This document shows positions 1-8,460 of a DNA stretch of 64,000 bases, piece by piece; position 1 is the first letter of the stretch; each line of letters starts with the position of its first letter. A model generated the notes under the pieces. That model did no database searches. It saw only the letters and a list, made by a program, of their open reading frames with translations, and was not told the origin of the DNA. This DNA comes from CAIVAT01 sp964473485 (lineage in GTDB: Bacteria; Bacteroidota; Bacteroidia; Bacteroidales; FEN-979): the NCBI GenBank assembly GCA_964473485.1, contig CAYYPH010000009.1:52974-116973 (forward strand). Reading direction: 5' to 3'. The translations under genes and the position numbers were made by a program.

Positions 1-799
1 GTCCGACCCCGATCTGCACAATGGCAAGGAAGAAGCCGATCAGCGCCCATAATCCGGCGCCGGGGATGCCGGCCACCAGGAATCCGATGCCGGCAAGGAA
101 AGCCTGGATGAATGCCACCCCTAAAATCCCGCGGGCTACGTTGCGGATGGTAACTTCGGCGTTGCTGACGGTTTCCACCCCCCTGGAGCCCATGAGGCGA
201 ACGGCAATCCGCTCAGCGGCCGATCCGCACTGCTCGCCAAAAACGAGGAACACCCCTGAGACCAGGATCGAGGCAAAAATGACAAGGATACCCAGGCCTG
301 CGTTGGTGAGGGCCGAGAAAAATAAGGTCAGACCATCCATCAGCTGCTCCTTGTATTCCGTGGCGGTTCCCGCGAGGTTTTCAGAGGCTTTTTGCCAAAA
401 ATCAAAGAGGGGACCGCCAATCACCGGCCAGCTTTTTACCGATTCGTCAGGGGGTGGGATCAGGCTCTTGCCGGAAGCCACCGAATCGCGGATGAACGAG
501 ATGGCCTCGGCCAGTGATCCGCCCAACAGGACAATCGGCACGAGGATGATCATCAGCAGGATCAGGGTCACGATTACCGAGGCAAGGATTTTTCTGTTCC
601 TGAGTCTTTTCCTCAGTCCGCTATAAAGCGGATAGATCGCCACGGCCAGGATGACGCTCCATAAGGTGATCATCAGGAAGGGTTTGATGATCATAAAACA
701 CCAAACCACCAACCCGATGGCCAGGCCCACTTTGATGGTGACTTCAAGGCTTCGTTCAACATCGCGCCGATCCTCTGATGGTTTCTTCTGACTTTCCAT
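1..799 (-). CDS. AI-2E family transporter (PF01594-like permease), 3' end cut by window edge
   Basis: The minus frame opens at an ATG at 799 and stays open to base 1, giving 266 residues without a stop. The product is an integral membrane permease-like protein. Paired hydrophobic helices lie near residues 25-60 and 70-95. A loop with the residues KSWPVIGGP follows, then the family-typical stretch around ARGILGVAFIQAFLAGIGF near residue 225. The permease at 49245-50354 is a clear paralogue (KSWPLIGKP and VKGILGVAFIQSFFIGIGF at the same places). About 80-100 C-terminal residues should lie outside the window. It starts 19 bp after the maturase stop, so the two are probably co-transcribed. The family includes an autoinducer-2 exporter and Na+/H+ antiporters; the substrate here cannot be told. 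Confidence 0.85.
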   Translation of the reverse strand, partial: MESQKKPSEDRRDVERSLEVTIKVGLAIGLVVWCFMIIKPFLMITLWSVILAVAIYPLYSGLRKRLRNRKILASVIVTLILLMIILVPIVLLGGSLAEAISFIRDSVASGKSLIPPPDESVKSWPVIGGPLFDFWQKASENLAGTATEYKEQLMDGLTLFFSALTNAGLGILVIFASILVSGVFLVFGEQCGSAAERIAVRLMGSRGVETVSNAEVTIRNVARGILGVAFIQAFLAGIGFLVAGIPGAGLWALIGFFLAIVQIGVG

Positions 800-818
800 A
801 ATGTGGTTTATTGTTTGA

Positions 819-2069
819 TTACTGAACAGTGTCCTTTCCCTGTTTTAAGGCCCATTGTTTCACGTTCGACGGTGGCCTGTTATGCAGGATCTCATTGGCC
901 ATAAAGTCGAAATAGGGTTCCGTGTGCCGGTAAAATTTTTTGAATCCCGGACACAGGTAGTTTAACCCGGGCTCCCCGTCGGGAGTGCTGATGATCCTGT
1001 TCTTCGGGCATTCCCCGTTGCACAGGTCGACGAATTCACATCGCCTGCAGTAGCCGGGAAGCCTGTCACGCTTGTCGAGCCCGAATTGTTTCTGGGCCGG
1101 GGAGGTCATGTAGGTGAGCAGCGACTTGTCGCGGATATTACCCAGCCTGTATTCGGGGAACACGTAATGATCGCAGGAATAAACATCGCCGTTGAATTCA
1201 ACCACCCCTGCATGGCCGCAGGTTTCAGCATACACGCACAAGGCCGGGGGTACGCGGAGCCAGTTGGCAAGGATGCAGTCGAATGTGACCACATAGTAAT
1301 CGCCCACATCGGTTCTCACCCATTCATCGAAGATACGGATCAGGAACCGGCCGTAATCGTCCGGGTCGACTGTCCAATCTGTCACCTCCGCGTTCTTTTT
1401 TGAACCGGCCGGCAGAATGCGCAGTTCATGGGGCAGTGCATTGATGTTGACCCATTCCACGACCGGCATGAACTGCATGTACCGGCTTCCGATCTCTTTC
1501 AGGAAGCGGTATACTTCAAGCGGGTATTTTGCATTGTAATCATTCACCACCGACATGGTGTTGAACTCCACGCCGTGTTTTTTAAGCAGTTCGACTCCAT
1601 TCATGACCTTCCTGAAACTGGGCTGGCCGCTTTTATACCGGCGGTAGTGGTCGTGACAATGCTCCGGGCCGTCAACCGAAAGCCCGACCAGGAAATGGTG
1701 GTCGCGGAAAAACCGGCACCATTCATCGGTAAGGGTGGTCCCGTTGGTCTGCAGTGAGTTGTCGATGGTTTTTCCCCCGGCATATTTGCGCTGGAGGGCG
1801 ATGACTTTTTCAAAAAACTCCATCCCCCTCATGACAGGCTCCCCTCCATGCCAGGTGAACAACACGGCCTGCTCACGGCTGGAATAGATATACTGGGCAA
1901 TGAAGGTTTCGAGCATGGTTTCGCTCATGAACCACTTGTGGGGATCGGACGGGTACAATTTTTCCTTTTCGAGGTAGTAACAGTACCTGCAATTGAGGTT
2001 GCATACGGCACCGATCGGCTTGGCCATGAGGTAAAAGGCAGGAACTTCAGAGCTGTATCTGTCGGACAT
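819..2069 (-). CDS. Anaerobic sulfatase-maturating enzyme (radical SAM, SPASM domain)
   Basis: 416 residues, the usual length of anSME. The radical SAM cluster motif CNLNCRYCYY places the three iron-sulfur ligands at Cys23, Cys27 and Cys30. The C-terminal third carries the SPASM cysteines (the stretches CGHAGVVEFNGDVYSCDHY and CRRCEFVDLCNGECPKNR). Known family function: oxygen-independent oxidation of the active-site Cys or Ser of sulfatases to formylglycine in the cytoplasm. Its natural clients here are the Ser-type sulfatases at 4501-6321 and 18713-21046; Ser-type sulfatases are matured by this enzyme class rather than the aerobic FGE. The adjacent permease is probably in the same transcript. 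Function is well supported; substrate pairing is inferred from the neighbourhood. Confidence 0.95.
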   Translation of the reverse strand: MSDRYSSEVPAFYLMAKPIGAVCNLNCRYCYYLEKEKLYPSDPHKWFMSETMLETFIAQYIYSSREQAVLFTWHGGEPVMRGMEFFEKVIALQRKYAGGKTIDNSLQTNGTTLTDEWCRFFRDHHFLVGLSVDGPEHCHDHYRRYKSGQPSFRKVMNGVELLKKHGVEFNTMSVVNDYNAKYPLEVYRFLKEIGSRYMQFMPVVEWVNINALPHELRILPAGSKKNAEVTDWTVDPDDYGRFLIRIFDEWVRTDVGDYYVVTFDCILANWLRVPPALCVYAETCGHAGVVEFNGDVYSCDHYVFPEYRLGNIRDKSLLTYMTSPAQKQFGLDKRDRLPGYCRRCEFVDLCNGECPKNRIISTPDGEPGLNYLCPGFKKFYRHTEPYFDFMANEILHNRPPSNVKQWALKQGKDTVQ

Positions 2070-2134
2070 AAAAGCTGGAACGAATTTAAAAACCGAAAGT
2101 AAAGATTATTTCCGGTACGAAGGAAAATAATGAC

Positions 2135-2142
2135 TAATTTTG
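2135..2142 (+). promoter_or_regulatory. -7 box TAATTTTG before the 2157 start
   Basis: Matches the Bacteroidota -7 consensus TAnnTTTG exactly. It lies 14 bp before the ATG at 2157 and just after an in-frame ATG at 2130, which argues that translation starts at 2157. No clear -33 TTG is visible. Confidence 0.45.
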
Positions 2143-2156
2143 TTAAAATTGACATC

Positions 2157-2681
2157 ATGAATGCAAAGATGATAAGCCTGTCCGTACTGCTGGGAATGTT
2201 TGCCTTCCTGCCAAATCTGCGTGCTCAGTGCGAAATTAAGAACCGGATCTATCCCGACGGGTCCATGATGTACTACATCGAACCCGTCAATTTTTATTTT
2301 ACAAAGTCAAAATCCCTCCGGGGAGGAATAACCACCGACAAGGAGAACTATTACCTCGAACTGCTGCCTGTTCCGTTCCCGGAAAAACCCGAAGGGAACA
2401 AACTAAAAGAAAACCTGGACCTGCGACTGTCGGACGGAAAATGGTATACGCTTCAACATTACGATACGCGTTATACACGAAAAGACACCGCGTTGAAGAT
2501 GATCTTTCTGATCGATAAGGAGGTCATGGATCAGTTCCTTAGCCTTGATGTTACCGACGTAAAGATCAATATGATGGACAGTGCGGGGATCCGGGCCTAT
2601 GTTTTCAAATTGCATAAGTCGGCGTTAAGGGAACAGCTTGAATGTTTTTTGAGCGAGGATGAAAAAACAAAGGAGAAGTGA
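2157..2681 (+). CDS. Hypothetical secreted protein
   Basis: 174 residues from the ATG at 2157. An ATG at 2130 is in frame but puts nine polar residues before the signal peptide and would lie upstream of the likely transcription start. The N-terminus is a clear signal peptide (MNAKMISLSVLLGMFAFLP, then a probable LRA-Q cut). The mature part is soluble, with alternating beta-like segments and a Lys/Glu-rich tail. No recognised domain. Its stop codon abuts the stop codon of the convergent DUF2490 gene with no base between. Likely periplasmic or surface associated; function unknown. Confidence 0.7.
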   Translation: MNAKMISLSVLLGMFAFLPNLRAQCEIKNRIYPDGSMMYYIEPVNFYFTKSKSLRGGITTDKENYYLELLPVPFPEKPEGNKLKENLDLRLSDGKWYTLQHYDTRYTRKDTALKMIFLIDKEVMDQFLSLDVTDVKINMMDSAGIRAYVFKLHKSALREQLECFLSEDEKTKEK

Positions 2682-3482
2682 TCACTCAGGCTTTTCTTCC
2701 TGCACAGGCTTTTTGGGGAAGATGGCTCCCTTTAAATTCACGAGGAGGTTGTTAAAGGTAAATGTCAGTGCCAGGCAATTGTAGATCTGGTCGCCATCGT
2801 CGCGCGGCAGGTATTCATTGACATAGGTTGCCTCGACCTGGATGTCGTCCGTGATCAGGTATCCCCCGCCGATCTCAAAGCGGTTCCGGTCGAAAAAGGA
2901 CAGTCCTGTCGATTTGGTATCGGATCTGAAAAACAATTCTTCATCGGTCAGGAAATAAAACACCCCTCTCCGGAACAGGTGGCTGTTGATGGGGATCATG
3001 AATTTGATCATCTGGCGGTACCTGAACTTGAATTCAAAGACCTCGTCGGCGTTCATGATATACCTTACTTCGCCTTTCATCCTGGTCGACAGCGTGTATC
3101 TTGTCTTGTGAATGAAATAGACCCCCTGGAGGGTCAGGCGCCACTCAGGCGAATAATATTGTCCGATGTCCGGCACATCCCGGTTATAAAAGTAGGCCAG
3201 GGAGGATGACAGTTTCCATCTGGGCGAAAGATAAAAGTTGCCCCAGGCAAACACGTACCGCTGGATATTGGTCTTCAGAACAGTGTTTTCGGTGGGTGTG
3301 CTGCTGAAAGTGCTGCCGAACCATACCTCCCCCGACCATCTGCCACCAAACGAGCGTGCAAACTGGAATTCGTTGCATAATTGGTTATAGCTCGTGTTCT
3401 GTGCCATGGCGTTGAACGACAGGCATGCCGCTAAAAAACACAGCAGGATTGATAATTTCACCTCATGTATGGCTCTGCGCAT
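2682..3482 (-). CDS. DUF2490 family outer-membrane beta-barrel protein
   Basis: 266 residues with a signal peptide (cut after NAMA-Q near residue 27). The mature protein consists of alternating amphipathic strands typical of a small beta-barrel. Features of DUF2490 are the N-terminal NEFQFARSFGGRWSGEVWFG segment and the late RFEIGGGYLITDDIQVEATYVNEY segment. Family function is unknown. It is transcribed divergently from 3704; a perfect -7 box on its own strand lies at 3548-3541. Confidence 0.75.
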   Translation of the reverse strand: MRRAIHEVKLSILLCFLAACLSFNAMAQNTSYNQLCNEFQFARSFGGRWSGEVWFGSTFSSTPTENTVLKTNIQRYVFAWGNFYLSPRWKLSSSLAYFYNRDVPDIGQYYSPEWRLTLQGVYFIHKTRYTLSTRMKGEVRYIMNADEVFEFKFRYRQMIKFMIPINSHLFRRGVFYFLTDEELFFRSDTKSTGLSFFDRNRFEIGGGYLITDDIQVEATYVNEYLPRDDGDQIYNCLALTFTFNNLLVNLKGAIFPKKPVQEEKPE

Positions 3483-3540
3483 GATTGAAAATGAAGCAAA
3501 TTCAAAGGCAGGTCCCGATATGTATCGAAGTCCGTCCTGT

Positions 3541-3548
3541 CAAAATTA
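3541..3548 (-). promoter_or_regulatory. -7 box TAATTTTG for the DUF2490 gene
   Basis: Read on the minus strand it is TAATTTTG, a perfect TAnnTTTG match, 59 bp before the ATG at 3482. The facing promoter at 3658-3665 has the same eight bases. The shared dyad at 3608-3625 lies between the two. Confidence 0.5.
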
Positions 3549-3607
3549 GCGCTAAGTTTTTCGCTCCCATCCGTAAATCCTGGTAAAATTCTGAATTTCT
3601 AAGAAAA

Positions 3608-3625
3608 ATACCTATTATTGAGTAT
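3608..3625. promoter_or_regulatory. Dyad operator, site A (ATAC-N10-GTAT)
   Basis: ATACCTATTATTGAGTAT. One of six 18-bp copies of an inverted repeat with outer arms ATAC/GTAT and invariant T at positions 9 and 12. Exactly 32 bp separate it from the -7 box TAATTTTG at 3658. No TTG lies at the expected -33 position, so the promoter looks activator dependent. It would control the DUF4239-sulfatase-barrel operon and perhaps the divergent DUF2490 gene. Confidence 0.65.
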
Positions 3626-3657
3626 GGCAACCGGGTAGATTCAAATGATTTACCCAC

Positions 3658-3665
3658 TAATTTTG
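3658..3665 (+). promoter_or_regulatory. -7 box TAATTTTG of the first sulfatase operon
   Basis: Perfect TAnnTTTG match 38 bp before the ATG at 3704; no -33 element at the usual spacing. See the dyad at 3608-3625. Confidence 0.6.
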
Positions 3666-3703
3666 TTAACAACCGACCGGTGACAGATATTTGATTCTCA
3701 ACC

Positions 3704-4486
3704 ATGGTATTCCGCTACATACTTGAAATAGCAGCAATGTTTTTCCTCCCGCTTGGATGCGTGCTGCTTGCCATTTTTATAGGCCAGCAATACGGAAAAT
3801 ACCTGATCAGGAAATCGCCAGGATTACCGGTTGCCGCCATCGGGTCCGTCGTCAGTGCCGTGCTCGGCCTTTTAACGTTCATGCTTGCTTTTACTTTCCA
3901 GATCGCATCAAACCATTATGACGCCCGTAAAACATTAATATTGAAAGAAGTATCCGATATCCGAACCGTCTATCTCAGGTCACAGTTATTAAAAGAGCCT
4001 CACCGGGCACAAATCAAAACACACCTGACCGAATATGTGGATATCTGGGTTAACCTTTCTAATGATCCTTCCAAAATCCAACTTTCCATTGCCCGATCAA
4101 GGGAGATACTGAACAATCTGTGGGTTGAGGTGAGAGAAATACCCGAGCAGGAAAGGTGCAACCTGGAGTATAGTCTTTATTCATCGTCGGTCACCAGCCT
4201 CGTCGAGAGTTTAAACAACAGGATCACGTTGTTTATTGAAACCCGTATTCCATCCGCGGTGCTGCTGGTTTTATACCTGGGATCGTTTTTATCCATGATG
4301 ACGCTCGGTTATCAATTCGGCATTTCGGGCAAGGGTGGATTCAGGATCAGCCTGGTTCTCGCGATCATTTTTTCGTTTGTGATCTTCCTGATCATCGCGC
4401 TCGATCACCCTGAAACAAGACTGGTGAAGATCAGCAAAAAACCACTTATGACGTTGCAGCATCAGTTACATGAGAAACAACCTTAG
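3704..4486 (+). CDS. DUF4239 (bestrophin-like) membrane protein
   Basis: 260 residues with four predicted membrane helices, near residues 5-25, 40-62, 178-200 and 208-230, and a cytoplasmic helical loop between the two pairs. The segment after helix 2 (FQIASNHYDARKTLILKE) is the hallmark of DUF4239, whose members resemble bestrophin anion channels. The role is unproven; an ion channel or regulator in the inner membrane is a reasonable guess. It is the first gene of a three-gene unit: the sulfatase start follows 14 bp after its stop. Expression is probably set by the dyad and -7 box upstream. Confidence 0.75.
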   Translation: MVFRYILEIAAMFFLPLGCVLLAIFIGQQYGKYLIRKSPGLPVAAIGSVVSAVLGLLTFMLAFTFQIASNHYDARKTLILKEVSDIRTVYLRSQLLKEPHRAQIKTHLTEYVDIWVNLSNDPSKIQLSIARSREILNNLWVEVREIPEQERCNLEYSLYSSSVTSLVESLNNRITLFIETRIPSAVLLVLYLGSFLSMMTLGYQFGISGKGGFRISLVLAIIFSFVIFLIIALDHPETRLVKISKKPLMTLQHQLHEKQP

Positions 4487-4500
4487 CAAATTCAAACAAT

Positions 4501-6321
4501 ATGAATAATCATTTTCCGGATATGAAATACCTGCTATCATGTTTCCTGACGGGAACCTTGCTAATTCGCGGTGAAGCAAGGGCGCAGGTCAAAGAGACCA
4601 AACCGCCCGTCACCGAAAAACGCCCCAACATCGTTCTGATACTTGGCGATGATATGGGATTCTCGGATATGGGGATGTTCGGGGGTGAGATCAATACCCC
4701 AAACCTTGATTTGCTTGCCAATGCCGGGGTAAGGTTTACTCAGTTTTACACCTGTGCCAGCAGTTCCCCGACACGTTCATGCCTGTTATCAGGAGTGGAC
4801 ACACACCTTAACGGACTTGGCAACATGGACGAATTTATGGCCCCCAATCAGGTTGGAAAGGAAGGATATGAAGGTCATCTCAATGACCGGGTCGTGACCA
4901 TTCCTCAATTGCTGAAAGACGCCGGGTACCATACCTATATGGTTGGTAAATGGCACCTGGGGAAATCGCCTGATAAAATACCCGCGGCCCGGGGATTCGA
5001 ACGTGACTTTTCATTACTCGATGGCATGGCAAGTTACTGGGATGAGACCAATTTTTCTGCCCTGGTCCCGAAATCCTTATATACTGAGGATGGAAGATAT
5101 CTTACTAAATTACCTAAGAATTATTACGCCACAAAAACGTATACCGATAAGCTGATCGGCTACATTGATGCCAATCGTGGAGACGGCAAACCCTTTTTCG
5201 CCTATGTTGCATACCAGGCGCCCCATGATCCCTTACATGTACCCGGAAAATGGCGCGACAGGCATATCGGGCAGTACGATGCCGGGTGGGATGTACTCCG
5301 GACCCAGCGGCTGAAACGGCAGGTAGAGCTTGGCATTATGCCTGATTCGACCGAACTGGCCGAACGCATGTGGTTTGTGCCCGACTATTCGCTTCTGGCG
5401 CCTTCCACCCGCGCGCTGCTCGGCCGGAAGATGGAACTCTATGCAGGAATGATGGAGAACATGGATTATCATATCGGTCGGTTAATACAACACCTCAAAG
5501 ATATCGGAGAGTATGAGAATACCATTTTCATCGTTTTTGGCGACAATGGCGCCGAAGGGAATGATCTTGGAGACATGATTGCCGGCACCCCGGGCACGCG
5601 CGACTACCTCTTCTGGGCACAGCACTGGTCACAGAACAATCTCAATGCATGGGGTGATCCTGGTTCCTATGTGGGTTACGGACCTGGATGGGCGCAGGTT
5701 TCCATGACTCCGTTCAGTCAGTACAAGGCCTGGACTGCCGAAGGAGGAATACATAATGCGTTGATTGTCAGCGGACCTGTTGTGAAACGTCAGCAGGGTA
5801 GCATAAACAGGGGACTTATGCATGTAACCGATATCATGCCGACATTGCTTGAAGTCGCCGGTACAGGTTATCCAAAAGTCTACAACGGACACGAACTGCC
5901 TCCACTTATGGGAAAATCATGGATGAAAGTTCTCTCCGGTGATGCGGAATCTATAAGGACACCAGATGATTACCTCGCGTGGGACGTTTTCGGTAACAGG
6001 GCTATCCGTAAGGGAGATTGGAAGCTGCGATGGGAATTTAAATCTTATGGAAAAGGGGAGTGGGAATTATTCAACCTTGCCCGCGATCCGGGAGAGAGAA
6101 AAGACCTTGCATCGGGGAATCCGGAAAAAGTGAAAGAGATGCTTGACCTCTGGGATAACTATGTAAAGACCAATAAGGTCATTATCCCGAACCGGTCACC
6201 GTTTGAAGCGTTGTACGACCAGTTGCCCCCGCGGTTTCCTGTTGAACAGGGTTATCCGCCCCTTTCGAACAAAAGCCAATACGTTCCGCCAAAAGAAATG
6301 ATGTCAGACCCTAAAAAATAA
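4501..6321 (+). CDS. Arylsulfatase, Ser-type (formylglycine-dependent)
   Basis: 606 residues including an N-terminal signal peptide (cut near residue 29; an internal Met at residue 8 is an alternative start). The N-terminal DDMGFSDMGMFGGEINTPN block binds calcium. The maturation motif is S88-S-P-T-R92: Ser, not Cys, is to be oxidised to formylglycine, which points to the anSME encoded at 819-2069. KWHLG and the later FGDNGAEG block are further active-site elements. It hydrolyses sulfate esters in the periplasm or at the surface; the natural substrate is unknown. It is followed 11 bp later by an outer-membrane barrel gene. It lacks the C-terminal beta-sandwich seen in the 777-residue sulfatase at 18713-21046. 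Confidence 0.93.
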   Translation: MNNHFPDMKYLLSCFLTGTLLIRGEARAQVKETKPPVTEKRPNIVLILGDDMGFSDMGMFGGEINTPNLDLLANAGVRFTQFYTCASSSPTRSCLLSGVDTHLNGLGNMDEFMAPNQVGKEGYEGHLNDRVVTIPQLLKDAGYHTYMVGKWHLGKSPDKIPAARGFERDFSLLDGMASYWDETNFSALVPKSLYTEDGRYLTKLPKNYYATKTYTDKLIGYIDANRGDGKPFFAYVAYQAPHDPLHVPGKWRDRHIGQYDAGWDVLRTQRLKRQVELGIMPDSTELAERMWFVPDYSLLAPSTRALLGRKMELYAGMMENMDYHIGRLIQHLKDIGEYENTIFIVFGDNGAEGNDLGDMIAGTPGTRDYLFWAQHWSQNNLNAWGDPGSYVGYGPGWAQVSMTPFSQYKAWTAEGGIHNALIVSGPVVKRQQGSINRGLMHVTDIMPTLLEVAGTGYPKVYNGHELPPLMGKSWMKVLSGDAESIRTPDDYLAWDVFGNRAIRKGDWKLRWEFKSYGKGEWELFNLARDPGERKDLASGNPEKVKEMLDLWDNYVKTNKVIIPNRSPFEALYDQLPPRFPVEQGYPPLSNKSQYVPPKEMMSDPKK

Positions 6322-6332
6322 AATCCAACCGT

Positions 6333-7349
6333 ATGATAAATAGCTATTCCATACAGCATACCGGCAGGGTAACATTAACGGCTGTCCTGACAATCCTCTG
6401 CTTCATCGGTTTACAGCTCTTCGTTCATGGCCAGGGTGACGGCGCCAGGATGTACCTGAAAGGAATGGTGGGAACCAACGTCTTACCGGTTGTCTGCAAT
6501 TCGACCGGTTCAAATGCCAATCCTCTTGACCCTGCACACACTGTCGAGGCCGGTTCAAAGTTTCTTTCTACCATGGCCACTCCCATGTATGGCCGTATGT
6601 TTTCGCTTTTTAACCGTGCAGCCATTGTAATGGTGATACTCCCCCTGGGCAGGATAGCAGGTGAAGTGAACGTATCAGGCAAAACTTCCAGCAGTACCGG
6701 ATTTGGTTTTGGGGATCCGACGGTGCAGCTGGATCTGAATATCATTGGTCCGAAGGCTATTAAAGATATTCCTGCGATGCTTCGGTATAAACCCGGGTTT
6801 TCACTGGATTTCCTTGGTTCTGTTTCGTTCCCGGTGGGAAATTATGATCCCGAAAGCCCGACGAACATAGGGCAGAACCGATGGTATGGCCGCATCGGAT
6901 TCCCGGTTATTTGTCAGATCGGGAGATGGGTCCCCGGGAAAAGGGGCACCATTGAAGTACTTCCGGTCCTTTATATTTACGGAGCGAACAATAATTACAT
7001 GGGGCAGAAAAAAGCGTCGGACCCGATGCTTCAGATTGAAGGGCACATCACACGCGATTTCATGGAACGGCTTTGGGGTTCCCTGAACGTTATATGGTAT
7101 TACGGAGCAGCTTCGGTTATTTCTAAAAATGATTCCATCGTCCAGACTACCGATAAACTGAACAACATCGGTGTGGGCGGCACCCTGGGTTACCAGCTAA
7201 ACGACAACCTGCAGATGACACTTTCGTACACCGCAACGATCAGCGCCGCGGGATCAGTGGATCTCAGAATGGATACTTTCAGGGTTACACTGGTGTATGT
7301 ATGGCATTCATTGCTCGAAGGTCTGCACCGTTTGAAATCAGAAGAATAG
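6333..7349 (+). CDS. Outer-membrane beta-barrel protein, phenol MetA-pathway type (PF13557-like)
   Basis: 338 residues with a signal peptide (cut after VHG near residue 33). The mature protein has many amphipathic strands and the SSSTGFGFGDPTVQLDLNIIG segment typical of the family annotated as transporters in meta-cleavage pathways. It is probably an outer-membrane channel. It starts 11 bp after the sulfatase stop, so it is the third gene of the operon and may admit the sulfated substrate or release the desulfated product (inference). The sequence right after its stop is a sulfatase remnant. Confidence 0.75.
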   Translation: MINSYSIQHTGRVTLTAVLTILCFIGLQLFVHGQGDGARMYLKGMVGTNVLPVVCNSTGSNANPLDPAHTVEAGSKFLSTMATPMYGRMFSLFNRAAIVMVILPLGRIAGEVNVSGKTSSSTGFGFGDPTVQLDLNIIGPKAIKDIPAMLRYKPGFSLDFLGSVSFPVGNYDPESPTNIGQNRWYGRIGFPVICQIGRWVPGKRGTIEVLPVLYIYGANNNYMGQKKASDPMLQIEGHITRDFMERLWGSLNVIWYYGAASVISKNDSIVQTTDKLNNIGVGGTLGYQLNDNLQMTLSYTATISAAGSVDLRMDTFRVTLVYVWHSLLEGLHRLKSEE

Positions 7350-7350
7350 G

Positions 7351-7503
7351 AAGTCCGGCATCAGTTCCGGTAGCCTCACGGCCAACGATTCCTTCGACAT
7401 CGGCAGCGATGAGGGTTCACCGGTCTCTGAGGCCTATTATGAAAAAAAGCCATTCGCGTTCAACGGGAAGATAACGGCGACCAAAGTCCGGTACCATAAA
7501 TAA
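7351..7503 (+). pseudogene. Remnant of an arylsulfatase C-terminal domain
   Basis: The frame ending in TAA at 7501-7503 encodes about 50 residues without a start codon. The segments SFDIGSDEGSPVSEAYYEKK and PFAFNGKITATKVRYHK align with the end of the sulfatase at 18713-21046 (ADVGIDEGTPVADYGKSSKF, NGKIGKVTIEVRK). It begins directly after the stop of the barrel gene and ends 2 bp before the convergent LuxR gene. The rest of that sulfatase is gone, so this is most likely the scar of a deletion or recombination between sulfatase genes. Confidence 0.75.
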
Positions 7504-7505
7504 TC

Positions 7506-8264
7506 TCAAAGGAGGCCCTGTTTCATTAAGTCGTAAATGACATCGGAAAGGGAATTTTTGTGTGCCTTTTTAAGAATGTTCCTGCGATGCGTGAAAACAG
7601 TATTGGTGCTGAGAAACAATTTTTCGGCTATTTCTTCACTGTTCAGGCCGCGTGATGCCTGTCTGATGATCTCTAACTCCCGCTTTGAATAAGGAACGCC
7701 GATGATCAGCAGATCCTTATCCGGGCTCCTGAAATTGGACAGGTCATCCCCCAGGTAGTAATGATAAGGGCACTTCGATTTCCCGCACCAGTCAATAACC
7801 GTGTGAATCTTCATCATATAAACTGTTGGGTGGGGAACAATGCTGTAAAAAACCAACACCTGCATCAGGATATTGGAATAATTGCCTTCCCCGTTCTTTA
7901 GCCTGAAATTGGTGGACAAAAGAACATGGCCCTTTCCGGCGTTATGAACGGTGTGTGTCATTTTAAACAGGGTTGATTTCCCCAGGCTCAGTCTCTCTGC
8001 ATCATCCGGATGAACAACTTCAAAAAAATAAGCTGGCTTGAAATCCCTGGGCTCAACACCTAAAATGGGAAGGATGCGCTTACTGACGAACAGGACCTCA
8101 AATGAAAACATATCACCGATGTAGAAAAACTGGTTGTTCTTTTCCATTAAGGCTTCCAGTTCAACCAACAACGGAACGGAGGCATCCATATCCTTGAAGC
8201 CCCCTGGTGCATAAGCCTCAAAAAAACTGAGAAACAATTTATAACTATTGTTGAGAACCATCAT
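7506..8264 (-). CDS. PAS domain LuxR-family transcriptional regulator (copy 1)
   Basis: 252 residues. The middle (about 50-170) reads as a PAS-like sensor domain with the VVHPDD motif. The C-terminus (about 188-250) is a LuxR/NarL helix-turn-helix with ELEIIRQASRGLNSEEIAEK and TVFTHRRNILKKA. It is a full-length paralogue of 53741-54499 (same length and order). Known family behaviour: dimeric DNA binding at short dyads. The dyad at 8309-8326 lies 45 bp upstream of its start, compatible with autoregulation. It is the best candidate in the window for binding the ATAC-N10-GTAT sites, but that is inference. Confidence 0.88.
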   Translation of the reverse strand: MMVLNNSYKLFLSFFEAYAPGGFKDMDASVPLLVELEALMEKNNQFFYIGDMFSFEVLFVSKRILPILGVEPRDFKPAYFFEVVHPDDAERLSLGKSTLFKMTHTVHNAGKGHVLLSTNFRLKNGEGNYSNILMQVLVFYSIVPHPTVYMMKIHTVIDWCGKSKCPYHYYLGDDLSNFRSPDKDLLIIGVPYSKRELEIIRQASRGLNSEEIAEKLFLSTNTVFTHRRNILKKAHKNSLSDVIYDLMKQGLL

Positions 8265-8308
8265 TTCAAATCTTCTTATTGCACATTGACGATGTAAAAA
8301 TATAAAAA

Positions 8309-8326
8309 ATACTCAATCTTAAGTAT
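8309..8326. promoter_or_regulatory. Dyad operator, site B (ATAC-N10-GTAT)
   Basis: ATACTCAATCTTAAGTAT, in the divergent gap between the LuxR regulator and the DUF2252 gene. Exactly 32 bp separate it from the plus-strand -7 box TATCTTTG at 8359, the same spacing as at site A, again without a -33 TTG. Confidence 0.65.
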
Positions 8327-8358
8327 GAGGCATCTAATTCGCTTCAAATGTTATTTTC

Positions 8359-8366
8359 TATCTTTG
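8359..8366 (+). promoter_or_regulatory. -7 box TATCTTTG of the DUF2252 gene
   Basis: Perfect TAnnTTTG match, 94 bp before the ATG at 8461, giving a 5' leader of roughly 85-90 nt. Confidence 0.6.
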
Positions 8367-8460
8367 TTATGGGACTCCGGCATTCAATCCTTTCCGGTCA
8401 GGGCCACCCAACCGGAACGAAACGGATCGGCATGCCATTTAATACCAAAAACAAACGTCC

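Noticed and set aside
21..626. Plus-strand open frame of 201 codons at the window start
   Set aside because: It is the antisense of the AI-2E family permease, which reads in a continuous minus frame from 799 to the window edge with clear similarity to the paralogue at 49245-50354.
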